A DNA stretch of 64,000 nucleotides from Woeseiaceae bacterium. Its GTDB lineage: Bacteria > Pseudomonadota > Gammaproteobacteria > Steroidobacterales > Woeseiaceae. The notes below the pieces were generated by a model that was not told the DNA's origin, made no database searches, and saw only the letters and a list, made by a program, of their open reading frames with translations. The translations under genes and the position numbers were made by a program. Shown piece after piece: positions 35,640 through 43,432 of the stretch; within the stretch, counting starts at the first letter, position 1, and every line of letters starts with the position of its first letter. The stretch spans positions 1 to 64,000 of the forward strand of contig JAJFKP010000045.1 of assembly GCA_021773135.1 (NCBI GenBank). The letters run 5' to 3'.

Positions 35640-36992
35640 TGGCGACATTGCCGTTTGAATTTCGACAGCTGCGCTGACGTCTGAAGATCGTAGATGAAGA
35701 TCGCGTTGCGGATAGGGAATTTCGATGCCGTGCTCATGGAATTTGTCCCAGATATTCAGCAACAGCGGGCTAATTACATTTGCCCGGCCGTTCATGGGGT
35801 CGTCAATCCAGAAACGAATTTCCAGATTCACTGAACTGTCGCCGAACTCCTGCATATGACAAACAGGTGCTGGTTCTTTCAGTATCCGGGGGGTTTCAGC
35901 AGCTGCTTGCAGGCACAGCTCTATCGCCTTGCGCACGTCGGAATTGTAGTGAATTCCGACCGTCTTTCGAATGCGTAGCAAACTTTGTGAATACGACCAG
36001 TTTTCTACCCTGTTGGTAACGAGCTCCTCATTTGGAATCAGGTGTTCGATTCCATCACGTGTAAGGACCGAAACGTATCTCGCACCGAGTGAGTCGACGC
36101 GTCCGTAATAGTCGGTCACGGCAATGACATCCCCGGGCTTGATTGATTTGTCCAGCAACAGAATAAATCCACTTACAAGATTTGAGAATATTTTCTGCAG
36201 ACCAAAACCAAGGCCCACGCCAATTGCACCGCCAACCACTGCCAGCGCTGTGATATCGATGCCGACGATATTCATGGCGAACAGGAAAGCGATGGCGCCC
36301 AGGCTAATTCTTAGCAACTTGGTTGACAGAACCTGAATCGATGGCGTCAGATTAGGGGATGCCTTGATCCGGCTTTCGGCCAGTTGCCCGATGACAGAAG
36401 TTATCCACAGAAGCAATCCGAGTGCGATGGTTCCCTGTATCACGGTGAGCGCAGAAATATTGACCTGCCCAACCGTAATAGCTGCACTATCCAGAACTGC
36501 AACCGCCTCGTCGAGCACACCAAGGATATTCAGCGCGGCAACAATCCATGCAGTGATGGCTATCGTCTTCGACCAAAGCGAGTTTTCGACAAATACTGTC
36601 GCAATGTTAATTACGACCCATGCAGTCAGCATGCTGGAGGTCACAACCAATGCGGCGTGTCGGTATCCAAGATATGCCATTGTGACTACCACAAGCCATT
36701 GAATGCTGAGCCAGACTATGGGAAAGGCGATTCCGCCCAGCGCTTTCCAGAAGCGGCGCAGAAGCGCATACCTGATGTGTTTTTCACCAAGCTTTTGAAT
36801 GCCCTTGCGTATTGCTATCGATATCGGCCATGCAATCGTGGCCGCGATAACGATCAGGCTAATCTCGATCAGCGTGTCAGACGAAAACAAGTTTTCATTC
36901 GCCCAATTCGCGGCGTCAGCCGACCATTGTGACCACAGTTCTCCGTCCCTTAGCGCATCGATCATCGGCTGTTCGTCGTCCACTATATCCAC
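35634..36992 (-). CDS. MscS-family mechanosensitive channel
   Basis: A 452-residue membrane protein with about six helices ahead of the conserved MscS core: the pore helix A-V-V-G-G-A-I-G-V-G-L-G-F-G-L-Q (about 250-265), then the beta domain with K-P-G-D-V-I-A-V-T and the C-terminal cytoplasmic vestibule domain. Such channels open on membrane stretch and release osmolytes. GTG start; it overlaps the CorA stop by 10 nt, so the two are co-transcribed. Confidence 0.92.
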   Translation of the reverse strand: MDIVDDEQPMIDALRDGELWSQWSADAANWANENLFSSDTLIEISLIVIAATIAWPISIAIRKGIQKLGEKHIRYALLRRFWKALGGIAFPIVWLSIQWLVVVTMAYLGYRHAALVVTSSMLTAWVVINIATVFVENSLWSKTIAITAWIVAALNILGVLDEAVAVLDSAAITVGQVNISALTVIQGTIALGLLLWITSVIGQLAESRIKASPNLTPSIQVLSTKLLRISLGAIAFLFAMNIVGIDITALAVVGGAIGVGLGFGLQKIFSNLVSGFILLLDKSIKPGDVIAVTDYYGRVDSLGARYVSVLTRDGIEHLIPNEELVTNRVENWSYSQSLLRIRKTVGIHYNSDVRKAIELCLQAAAETPRILKEPAPVCHMQEFGDSSVNLEIRFWIDDPMNGRANVISPLLLNIWDKFHEHGIEIPYPQRDLHLRSSDVSAAVEIQTAMSPS

Positions 36993-37951
36993 CGCTTCCT
37001 TCGAAAGTAATAGAGCTGGATGACGACAATAACAAACATGACTGCAATTACCGCAAAATAGCCTGACTGGGTCGCAAGCTCCGGCATATTCTCGAAATTC
37101 ATGCCGTAAATTCCTGCAAGAAATGTCAGCGGCACAAAAATCACCGTAATGATGGTGAGAATCTGCATGACTCGATTCAGCTGGTGTGATGACATGCCGA
37201 GATAGCCGTCTGTCAGGTCAGTAGCAATCTGGTAGTAAAGATTGGCCAGACTCTGCGTCCGCTCGACTTGCTCATAGAGATCCACAATCTCGTGTTGCAG
37301 GAACTCGGGAAACAGCGGATCTCCTGTTCTTTGCAGTCGAGCAACTATCTGCTCATGGTATTTCGCAATACGATTGATATTGCGCAGTCTTGACTTGTAT
37401 TTGGTGAGCTCCGAAAGAAGCGAGTCATCAGGACGCTGAAACATCTCATCCTCTATTTCATCGAGACGCGGTTCCAGTCCCAACAAAATTTCTACGTAAC
37501 GTCTGGCCAGGCGATTGCTTAGCCGTATCGCCAGCGCCCCTGTCCCTTCTGCCATTAGTCGAGGTTCACTCTTTAGCTGAGCGAAGAGCCAGTTTGCGGA
37601 TATCGACTTGCCAATATGGCGTGAGATCAGAAAACGCTCGCCGATGAAAAGCGAAAGCTGAATGACACCAAAGTCCAGGCCGTCGGTGTCAGCGTCCAAA
37701 CCACGGAACAGAATAAACAAAAAATCATCAAACCGCTCAATCTTGGGAGGGTGTCGTGGTCGCAGTGCGTCCTGAATCGCCAGGGGATGTATGCCAAATT
37801 CCCGCAGCAGTTCTTCATCGTTGTCGTTAGCGACACTCTCGATATCGATCCAAACCAGTTGATCGTCTGAATTTCTCCAGGCGTCCAGCAGTTCCGCACC
37901 GCCATGCTGAGTTTTCTTCAATTTTGGATCGTATGAGACAACATTAATCAC
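36983..37951 (-). CDS. corA: CorA-family magnesium/cobalt transporter
   Basis: A 322-residue protein with a soluble N-terminal funnel domain and two C-terminal membrane helices. The selectivity signature Y-G-M-N-F is at about 287-291, between them. The C-terminus is basic (R-R-K-R-W-I), as usual. GTG start. Central gene of a rimK-like / corA / mscS run on the minus strand (55-nt gap before, 10-nt overlap after). Confidence 0.93.
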   Translation of the reverse strand: MINVVSYDPKLKKTQHGGAELLDAWRNSDDQLVWIDIESVANDNDEELLREFGIHPLAIQDALRPRHPPKIERFDDFLFILFRGLDADTDGLDFGVIQLSLFIGERFLISRHIGKSISANWLFAQLKSEPRLMAEGTGALAIRLSNRLARRYVEILLGLEPRLDEIEDEMFQRPDDSLLSELTKYKSRLRNINRIAKYHEQIVARLQRTGDPLFPEFLQHEIVDLYEQVERTQSLANLYYQIATDLTDGYLGMSSHQLNRVMQILTIITVIFVPLTFLAGIYGMNFENMPELATQSGYFAVIAVMFVIVVIQLYYFRRKRWI

Positions 37952-38006
37952 TTTTCAACCCTTATTGTTATGACACAAATGTCTTCGAGTCAGAATGTTT
38001 TGCCTG

Positions 38007-39197
38007 TCAGGTGCCGATTTCGGTATCCAGGCTGCCGACGCTGGGGCGCCTTCGCCGGCGGATCTTCGCCGGGACCATGTGTCGCATGGATTCGAGTTTG
38101 CCGAAACAAAGCAATTTGTCTTCCGGCTCCAGCACGCGTGATGACCGCGGATTGGGAATGGCCTTGCCGCCTCTGTACAAGGTAAGAACATTGATGTCCG
38201 ATTCGTCGAACTTGCAATCCGCAATGGTGAGGCCCTCAAATTCTGAACCTTCGTGAATCAGTATTTCGCTGACGCCGTGACCGTGACTGACCGTCAAACG
38301 TTGTCGAATGTCGATCTCCGGAAAATCGACTCGTGCGGCCATGTATTCAACGATGGCACCGGCTATGTCCAGCTGTGTGCACGTCTCGATTCCTTCGAGG
38401 CCTGGAGAAGAATTTACTTCCATGATCTGTGGACCCGATTGCCCTTCGAGCATGTCGACTCCGGCCACCCTTAGTCCCAGTATTTGCGCTGAGCGGACAG
38501 CCGTTTCACGATACTCCTCAGAAAGATCGACCGGCTGCGCGACGCCGCCACGATGCACGTTACTGCGAAACTCCTGACCCTGGGCCACACGCCGCATCGC
38601 GGCTACCACCCGGTCTCCAACCACGAACGCGCGAATATCCTTGCCCTTGCTTTCAGCGACGAACTTCTGAATCAGAACGTTTTGCTGCTGGCTATGCAAA
38701 AGCTCTACGATTGACGCAGCGGCGCTGGTCGATTCTGCCAGCAGCACACCGATGCCCTGCGTTCCCTCTATCAGCTTGATAACGACGGGAGCCCCGCCAA
38801 CCCGCTCGATGGCGGGAAGAACGTCTTTCTTGTCGGCTACAAACGTCGTTCGGGGAATGCCGATGTTGTGCCGGCTGAGAATCTGCAGGCTGCGCAACTT
38901 GTCGCGGGAGTTCGAAATACCATTTGATGTGTTTACACAAAAAACGCCCATTTCCTCGAACTGCCGGACAACGGAGGTTCCGAAGTACGTTATAGAAGCA
39001 CCAATACGTGGCAATACGGCATCGTAAGTGCTGAGCGGTTTCTGACGATAGTAAAGGTCCGGTTCTCCCCGCTGCAGGTCGATAGCGAACTTTAGGGTGT
39101 TCAAGACCTTAACTTTATGATTACGTTGTAGAGCGGCCTCTTTCAGCCGCCTGGTACTGTATGAGTTCGGGCCACGAGACAAGATAGCAAGTTTCAT
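38007..39197 (-). CDS. RimK-type ATP-grasp ligase fused to a TrkA-C (RCK_C) domain
   Basis: A 396-residue protein. Residues 1-295 are a RimK homologue: R-G-P-N-S-Y-S-T-R-R-L near the start, the ATP-grasp loop V-V-I-K-L-I-E-G-T-Q-G-I-G-V, D-I-R-A-F-V-V-G-D and the metal site I-M-E-V-N-S-S-P-G-L-E-G-I-E. RimK adds glutamate to a protein C-terminus (S6). Residues about 305-380 add a TrkA-C-like domain (E-F-E-G-L-T-I-A-D, then L-E-P-E-D-K-L-L-C-F-G), usually found on potassium channels and exchangers where it binds small ligands. Together with the corA and mscS genes downstream, the fusion suggests ligase activity gated by an ionic or nucleotide signal; that is inference. Confidence 0.87.
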   Translation of the reverse strand: MKLAILSRGPNSYSTRRLKEAALQRNHKVKVLNTLKFAIDLQRGEPDLYYRQKPLSTYDAVLPRIGASITYFGTSVVRQFEEMGVFCVNTSNGISNSRDKLRSLQILSRHNIGIPRTTFVADKKDVLPAIERVGGAPVVIKLIEGTQGIGVLLAESTSAAASIVELLHSQQQNVLIQKFVAESKGKDIRAFVVGDRVVAAMRRVAQGQEFRSNVHRGGVAQPVDLSEEYRETAVRSAQILGLRVAGVDMLEGQSGPQIMEVNSSPGLEGIETCTQLDIAGAIVEYMAARVDFPEIDIRQRLTVSHGHGVSEILIHEGSEFEGLTIADCKFDESDINVLTLYRGGKAIPNPRSSRVLEPEDKLLCFGKLESMRHMVPAKIRRRRRPSVGSLDTEIGT

Positions 39198-39242
39198 TTT
39201 TTTAATTCCCCGATTGGTAGTTCGCAGTGCAATTTATTGAAA

Positions 39243-39566
39243 TCAATTGCCAGGTATGCGGTCGACGCGGAAGGTGTTTTGATAACAACGTCCGAGTGGA
39301 TTCGCCCATAACTTTTTCAGTGTGTCTTCCAGAAGTTCAAAATCGCGATCAATTGCTGCTACATGCGACTTCCAGGTCTTCGGCTTCGTGATAACCAGTT
39401 TTGCCAGGTTCATTTGAATATGGCTTTGCATGTCCTTAGCCGCATCAATGGTTTCCTTTCGATCGCGGCCGTTCGACAGTGGAATCGCTGACAGCTTCGA
39501 CAACAAGACTCTGTTTCCATCCGCCCGAGAGAGCGCGTTTCGAAAGTATTCAGTTCGCGCAGTCAT
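39243..39566 (-). CDS. Hypothetical 107-residue basic protein
   Basis: An ATG frame with ggag about 9 nt upstream. The product is soluble and mainly helical, with K-P-K-T-W-K-S-H near the middle and W-A-N-P-L-G near the end; there is no signal peptide or membrane helix. It lies 45 nt ahead of the RimK-like gene on the same strand, so it is probably expressed with it. I recognise no family. A longer frame to 39602 has no good ribosome site. Confidence 0.6.
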   Translation of the reverse strand: MTARTEYFRNALSRADGNRVLLSKLSAIPLSNGRDRKETIDAAKDMQSHIQMNLAKLVITKPKTWKSHVAAIDRDFELLEDTLKKLWANPLGRCYQNTFRVDRIPGN

Positions 39567-39638
39567 AATGGGTCTCCACTTTCCCGATGACGCATTTTGC
39601 ACATAAAAAACCCACGCCCGGCTACCTGGTCGGTCATG

Positions 39639-39665
39639 CCGCAGCCGGCTTCGAGCCGGCTGCGG
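39639..39665. repeat. 11-bp perfect inverted repeat (strong hairpin)
   Basis: ccgcagccggc at 39639-39649 and its exact complement at 39655-39665 enclose the 5-nt loop ttcga. It lies 15 nt past the stop of the LPKTA-protein gene on the minus strand. No T-run follows on either strand, so it may be a transcript-stabilising hairpin or a rho-assisted end rather than a standard terminator. Confidence 0.7.
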
Positions 39666-39680
39666 ACAACATTATTGCGC

Positions 39681-40178
39681 CTACAAACGGGCTGAGAGTC
39701 GCAACATACCGGCGCCAAACAACGCCAACATGCCGACCACCAGCACAGCTGGCCACTGCGATGCGGTCTTCGGCAGGGTAGTTGGCATGACTTCCGCCGC
39801 AACCGGTTCTGCACGTCGTTCTTCCAGCGTCTGATCCGACTCCGGAACTCGCAGCTGCACAACGACCACTTCATCTTGTCTCGGACGCATCGCGATCATT
39901 ACATTGTCGCCTCTGCGAATGTCGCGCAGCCGCGCATCGCGACCGTTAACAGAAATTCGCGTACCTTCAGGCACTGAGAACTGCCGCGTCTCCCCGCGTT
40001 TTTCTCCTCTGACGGTCAATGTGCGTGCATTCGATCGCACCCGCACCACCGTCGCTTCAACAAAATCTTGCGAGGTGATGTAGCCGTCGACGAGGATGCT
40101 GTCTTCGTCCTGTGCATGTGCGTTCGCCGTAAAAAAGAATGCGGCAATCGCCATCGTTAGTACTGCAGTAAGTTTCAT
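39681..40178 (-). CDS. Exported protein with LPKTA sorting-signal-like C-terminus, presumed sortase substrate
   Basis: A 165-residue protein. Signal peptide at 1-22 (A-N-A-H-A-Q), a beta-rich domain at about 30-110 resembling small OB-like or DUF5666-type modules (V-V-R-V-R-S-N-A-R-T-L-T-V), a short linker, and a C-terminal tail T-L-P-K-T-A-S followed by a hydrophobic helix (about 143-160) and Arg. This is the three-part sorting signal of Gram-positive wall proteins; class D sortases favour LPxTA. The sortase gene lies directly upstream (25-nt gap). What the protein would be joined to in a Gram-negative envelope is unknown. Confidence 0.8.
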   Translation of the reverse strand: MKLTAVLTMAIAAFFFTANAHAQDEDSILVDGYITSQDFVEATVVRVRSNARTLTVRGEKRGETRQFSVPEGTRISVNGRDARLRDIRRGDNVMIAMRPRQDEVVVVQLRVPESDQTLEERRAEPVAAEVMPTTLPKTASQWPAVLVVGMLALFGAGMLRLSARL

Positions 40179-40203
40179 TTTTTAGTCTCCATAGTTGCGT
40201 AAA

Positions 40204-40866
40204 TCATAATTCGGCACGACGAGTCTGCAACTTCGCTCGCACGATAAACCGTTTGGGCGCATCGCCCACATAATAAAATGGATAGCAGGTGATCAGCGTG
40301 ATCGTCGGCGTTTGTGTCGGCGCCAAAACAGAGACGTCGGACGGGTCGACTATGCGGATGTCGGCTACCGAGTAGGTCACCGATCCGGCGCCACGCTGAA
40401 GCGTAATTTCGTTGCCGATTGCAATATCTTTTAACCCTCTAAAAAATCCGTCCCGGTGTGCGGCAATTGCCAGGTTTCCATCACCATCGATCGCTGCGGT
40501 ACCCGGAACGCGCCCGGCACCTATGTTGAGTACTTCCTCGGTTGTGCCGTTGAAGACAGCAACGCGGACAGCTACGTCCGGAATCGTAAGAATTCCTAGT
40601 GGCGCCGGCATGCCGCTTTCGGTCCGCAGTGCGGCGAACTCCGCGATACGTTTCTCAGACCACATGGACTGGTCAGGGCTGACGTTGGCCTGATCCAGCC
40701 AGTTTGTTTCGAGCTCCTGCATTGCCGCAGATTGAGCGCTGGCGGTCTGCAGCGCGTTCGTTACATAGGCAGCCACACTGGCAATTCCGATCGCCCACAG
40801 GGCGACTTCGAGCCAGCGTCTTGCTGGTCTGAACCAGGCGGCATATACAGAGCTGGAACGTCTCAT
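40204..40866 (-). CDS. Sortase, class D-like
   Basis: A 220-residue protein with one N-terminal membrane helix (about 18-38) and a sortase fold. The catalytic triad is visible: His137 in A-A-H-R-D, Cys194 in T-L-I-T-C-Y-P-F and Arg206 in A-P-K-R-F. Other sortase marks: P-G-T-A-A-I-D-G-D-G-N near 120-130 and the G-D-A-P loop. Sortases cut an LPxT signal and transfer the protein to an amine. ATG start; a GTG lies one codon earlier. It begins 6 nt after the preceding lipoprotein gene and is followed by the LPKTA protein, so enzyme and substrate are co-transcribed. Sortases are rare in Proteobacteria. Confidence 0.9.
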   Translation of the reverse strand: MRRSSSVYAAWFRPARRWLEVALWAIGIASVAAYVTNALQTASAQSAAMQELETNWLDQANVSPDQSMWSEKRIAEFAALRTESGMPAPLGILTIPDVAVRVAVFNGTTEEVLNIGAGRVPGTAAIDGDGNLAIAAHRDGFFRGLKDIAIGNEITLQRGAGSVTYSVADIRIVDPSDVSVLAPTQTPTITLITCYPFYYVGDAPKRFIVRAKLQTRRAEL

Positions 40867-40872
40867 CACTGC

Positions 40873-41436
40873 CTACAGCCTCTGTGATTTCGGCGGCAGT
40901 GGTTTGTCGCCGAGCAGCGCGCGCTGGGCGTTGCGCATCAGGGTGCTGCCAGTCTCCATCAGGGTGCGACCCTCACGTACTTCGGCCTGCCCTCTATCGA
41001 GACTCTTTTTGCCTTTCTCCACAAGACTGTTGCCGTCGCGAATATCCGCAATGGCATCTTCCCAACGTTTGCCAATGGCTTTGAGCCGCTTCGTTTCCGC
41101 CGCTAATTCCTTGGGCGTTGTCGAGCTGCCGATGGTCACAGCGGCAGACTGGTAGTCCATGCGCGCCTGCGCGACACGTTGATTTGCCGCCGTTATCTTG
41201 TCCTGGCCCTCGCGTACCTGGCGGTGGCCGGTCGCGAGCCGTTGTTCACCCCTCGAAAGCAATGCTTCACCGGTATCAACGGCTTTCTGCCCGTCTTCCC
41301 ACATGACACTGGGATTACCTGCGAGTGCAGCATCGCTCAACTTGACACCGGAACCACCGGCGCAGCCGCTGAATAACGCAAGTGCCAGCGCAATACAGGT
41401 CGCTAAGCGCAAGAATTGATTGGTGTGCAGCGTCAC
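40873..41436 (-). CDS. Lipoprotein with helical, coiled-coil-like repeats
   Basis: A 187-residue protein with a lipobox (L-F-S-G-C, Cys25) and a mature region of nearly continuous helix. Short repeated units occur (G-E-A-L-L-S-R-G-E-Q-R, G-K-K-S-L-D-R-G-Q-A-E, G-R-T-L-M-E-T-G). GTG start with ggagaaact upstream. Directly precedes the sortase gene. Probably a periplasmic or outer-membrane scaffold; no known family. Confidence 0.75.
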   Translation of the reverse strand: MTLHTNQFLRLATCIALALALFSGCAGGSGVKLSDAALAGNPSVMWEDGQKAVDTGEALLSRGEQRLATGHRQVREGQDKITAANQRVAQARMDYQSAAVTIGSSTTPKELAAETKRLKAIGKRWEDAIADIRDGNSLVEKGKKSLDRGQAEVREGRTLMETGSTLMRNAQRALLGDKPLPPKSQRL

Positions 41437-41479
41437 TCAGTTTCTCCAGGCCGGTCGGTAAATAGCGGTGCGATAGTAC

Positions 41480-42091
41480 TTAATTACAGATCACGCTTAC
41501 TTTCCGCGAGGCAATATCTATCTCCTCTCGGGTTGACGCTAACAGGAGCTGCTCTTTAGCCGCGTGACACTGCTCTGCGTCGCGCACGTGTACAGGCTCA
41601 ACAGTTCTAGCCGGTCCGTTATCGCAGAGAACGTTTGCGACCCGGCGAATGTTGGCATGCTGACCACGTTCGACAGCCACACAGTCACCGACCTGCAGGT
41701 AACCTTTTTCAGTGATGAATCGGGAATCGTTGCCATCAGCAAACTGAAGGGTGTATTCGTACCCGAGTCGATCTCCCTCCAGCGCCCGGGTCGCAAGACC
41801 GCCGAGTACCGCGCCGCCGGCGCCGGTAGCCAGCTGGCGTCCTGTTGATCTGTTGCGAGAAAGCATTAGCCCGGTGAACCCGCCCACAACTGCGCCTGCC
41901 GGGGCCGCAGAGGGAAGTTGCGTGCGATTGACTTCGACGACCTCGGCATAGCGAATGCGCAACTCATAACCACGCGCTGACGACGAACCACTGCTTGCGC
42001 AACCAGCGAGCACCACGCCAATCGCTATACCCATCATTACAGCGAATTGAGAGTTTCGCTCAATATTCAGAAGTTTTCTGGCAGTTTCCAT
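41480..42091 (-). CDS. Glycine-zipper outer-membrane lipoprotein
   Basis: A 203-residue protein with a lipobox (V-L-A-G-C, about residue 31) after a 30-residue signal. A glycine-zipper segment (G-A-V-V-G-G-F-T-G, then T-G-A-G-G-A-V-L-G-G-L) resembles the SlyB/Pcp-type lipoproteins. The C-terminal part has four cysteines, possibly in disulfides. ATG 42091 is preceded by ggagg at 9 nt, so this start is favoured over a longer frame to 42142. Confidence 0.77.
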   Translation of the reverse strand: METARKLLNIERNSQFAVMMGIAIGVVLAGCASSGSSSARGYELRIRYAEVVEVNRTQLPSAAPAGAVVGGFTGLMLSRNRSTGRQLATGAGGAVLGGLATRALEGDRLGYEYTLQFADGNDSRFITEKGYLQVGDCVAVERGQHANIRRVANVLCDNGPARTVEPVHVRDAEQCHAAKEQLLLASTREEIDIASRKVSVICN

Positions 42092-42214
42092 TATTCGTGC
42101 CTCCGGTGTATCTATGCCGCCTGGTTGCCCGGCGCTAATCAATAATGTATGCGTAACTGCAGAGATAATTGGGGCCCATCGACAGTCTTGCGAGAATCTG
42201 TAGTTCGTTGGAAA

Positions 42215-42934
42215 TTAGTTGTTCAATTCCAGACGCTCGCGCACCCAAACCGGTCGATTCAGCTGCTCGCCGATCTTGACGAGCGTCTTCCCGGTTGCCG
42301 CGACAGGCCGGTTCCTGTACACCCTCTCCGGTCGATCGCTGGTCTGCAGCGCTGTGCCCATTTCTCGGCTCGATTCGAGCGCGTTGAGAACGCTGCGGTC
42401 AATGCGGGCATCGGACCACAGCACCGCACGTTCGAGATGATGAGCGGTCGCCCACAGATAACGTCCTGCATTCTTGTGCTGTGCGGCATCTCTGGAGTCT
42501 GTTGCCATCATCAAGTAGTGCTGCGCGAGCAGCCAATGCACTCGCGCGAAAGTTGAATCCAGGTCGCTGCCTGATACTGACGTATCTCGAATGTTTTCGC
42601 GAATACTCTCCAACTCCGCTATCGCCTCGGACATCGGTGGCTGCAGTTTCTCCGGCGCACGCGAGGCTTCAATGGAAGTGAAGTTGATGGCAACCTGCAG
42701 GTCGCTTTCAGCGGCGTCGAAATCTCTGCGCACAAAGGCGTCACGAATATTGCGAAAACGCCGCGACGGCAGATCATAGAATGTTGCCCAGACGTTTTCG
42801 TCCAAGGTCAGGAACTCTCTTTCCTGTGCCGACGCGCCAGCCAGAAACAGAGGCGATAGTGTGAACACCCATAAAGAATGAATTGAAATGCGCAGCATGC
42901 GATTCAAAAACTGTCGAGTTTCAATTTGTTTCAT
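42215..42934 (-). CDS. Exported helical protein, unrecognised
   Basis: A 239-residue protein with a signal peptide (about 10-37, ending A-S-A-Q) and an all-helical mature region with aromatic-rich stretches (W-L-L-A-Q-H-Y, W-A-T-A-H-H-L-E). The ATG at 42934 has a perfect aggagg about 8 nt upstream. It is third in the minus-strand envelope operon. I recognise no family; a periplasmic helical scaffold is the most that can be said. Confidence 0.7.
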   Translation of the reverse strand: MKQIETRQFLNRMLRISIHSLWVFTLSPLFLAGASAQEREFLTLDENVWATFYDLPSRRFRNIRDAFVRRDFDAAESDLQVAINFTSIEASRAPEKLQPPMSEAIAELESIRENIRDTSVSGSDLDSTFARVHWLLAQHYLMMATDSRDAAQHKNAGRYLWATAHHLERAVLWSDARIDRSVLNALESSREMGTALQTSDRPERVYRNRPVAATGKTLVKIGEQLNRPVWVRERLELNN

Positions 42935-43036
42935 GTGTTCCACCTCCTCACCGGTACTGGGTACTTATGCTCCATGAAGCCGATTAACGCAGTTTGCAGG
43001 CGCCACGACACTCGCCGCACCTCAGAGCATATCTCG

Positions 43037-43345
43037 TCACCGGAATTTCGCAATCGCCAGCTTGATAGATTGCGCAACATCTTCCCAGGCATTGTTGAAC
43101 GAGTCCCTTGCGGCGTACCAATTCTCATTATCAGCTTTCTTCAGCTCCTTGAGTTTTCGCTGCGCCGTAAGCATGAAGAAATTCATCTGGCGTCTCAGGC
43201 GCCGCAGTTGCTGACTGTCAAAACTGTTTCCTGCTGCGATTTCCCTTCGCAACAGCGCCCTGACGATAAATACCTTTCCCTGAATTTCGTTAAGCTTCGC
43301 CGATGCCAGAGCGACGTATGCCGATCGACTGTTCCTGTCTGCCAT
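43037..43345 (-). CDS. Small basic helical protein, 102 residues
   Basis: A soluble, Lys/Arg- and Gln-rich helical protein without signal peptide (R-R-L-R-R-Q-M-N, L-K-E-L-K-K-A). ATG 43345 was chosen over the ATG at 43354 for its better spacing from agggatg. It lies between the OmpA-like and the exported helical protein genes on the same strand. No family recognised. A cytoplasmic product in an envelope operon is a little unusual. Confidence 0.6.
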   Translation of the reverse strand: MADRNSRSAYVALASAKLNEIQGKVFIVRALLRREIAAGNSFDSQQLRRLRRQMNFFMLTAQRKLKELKKADNENWYAARDSFNNAWEDVAQSIKLAIAKFR

Positions 43346-43432
43346 ACCCAGCATCCCTGCTGCCGCTGCTAATTCGCCGTAACCGTATCGATCGCTGAGC
43401 GCTTGCGCGAAACACTGTTTCGCGCGCGCACC

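Noticed and set aside
39639-39665. Hairpin as an intrinsic terminator
   Set aside because: Very strong stem but no T-run on either side; kept as a repeat only.
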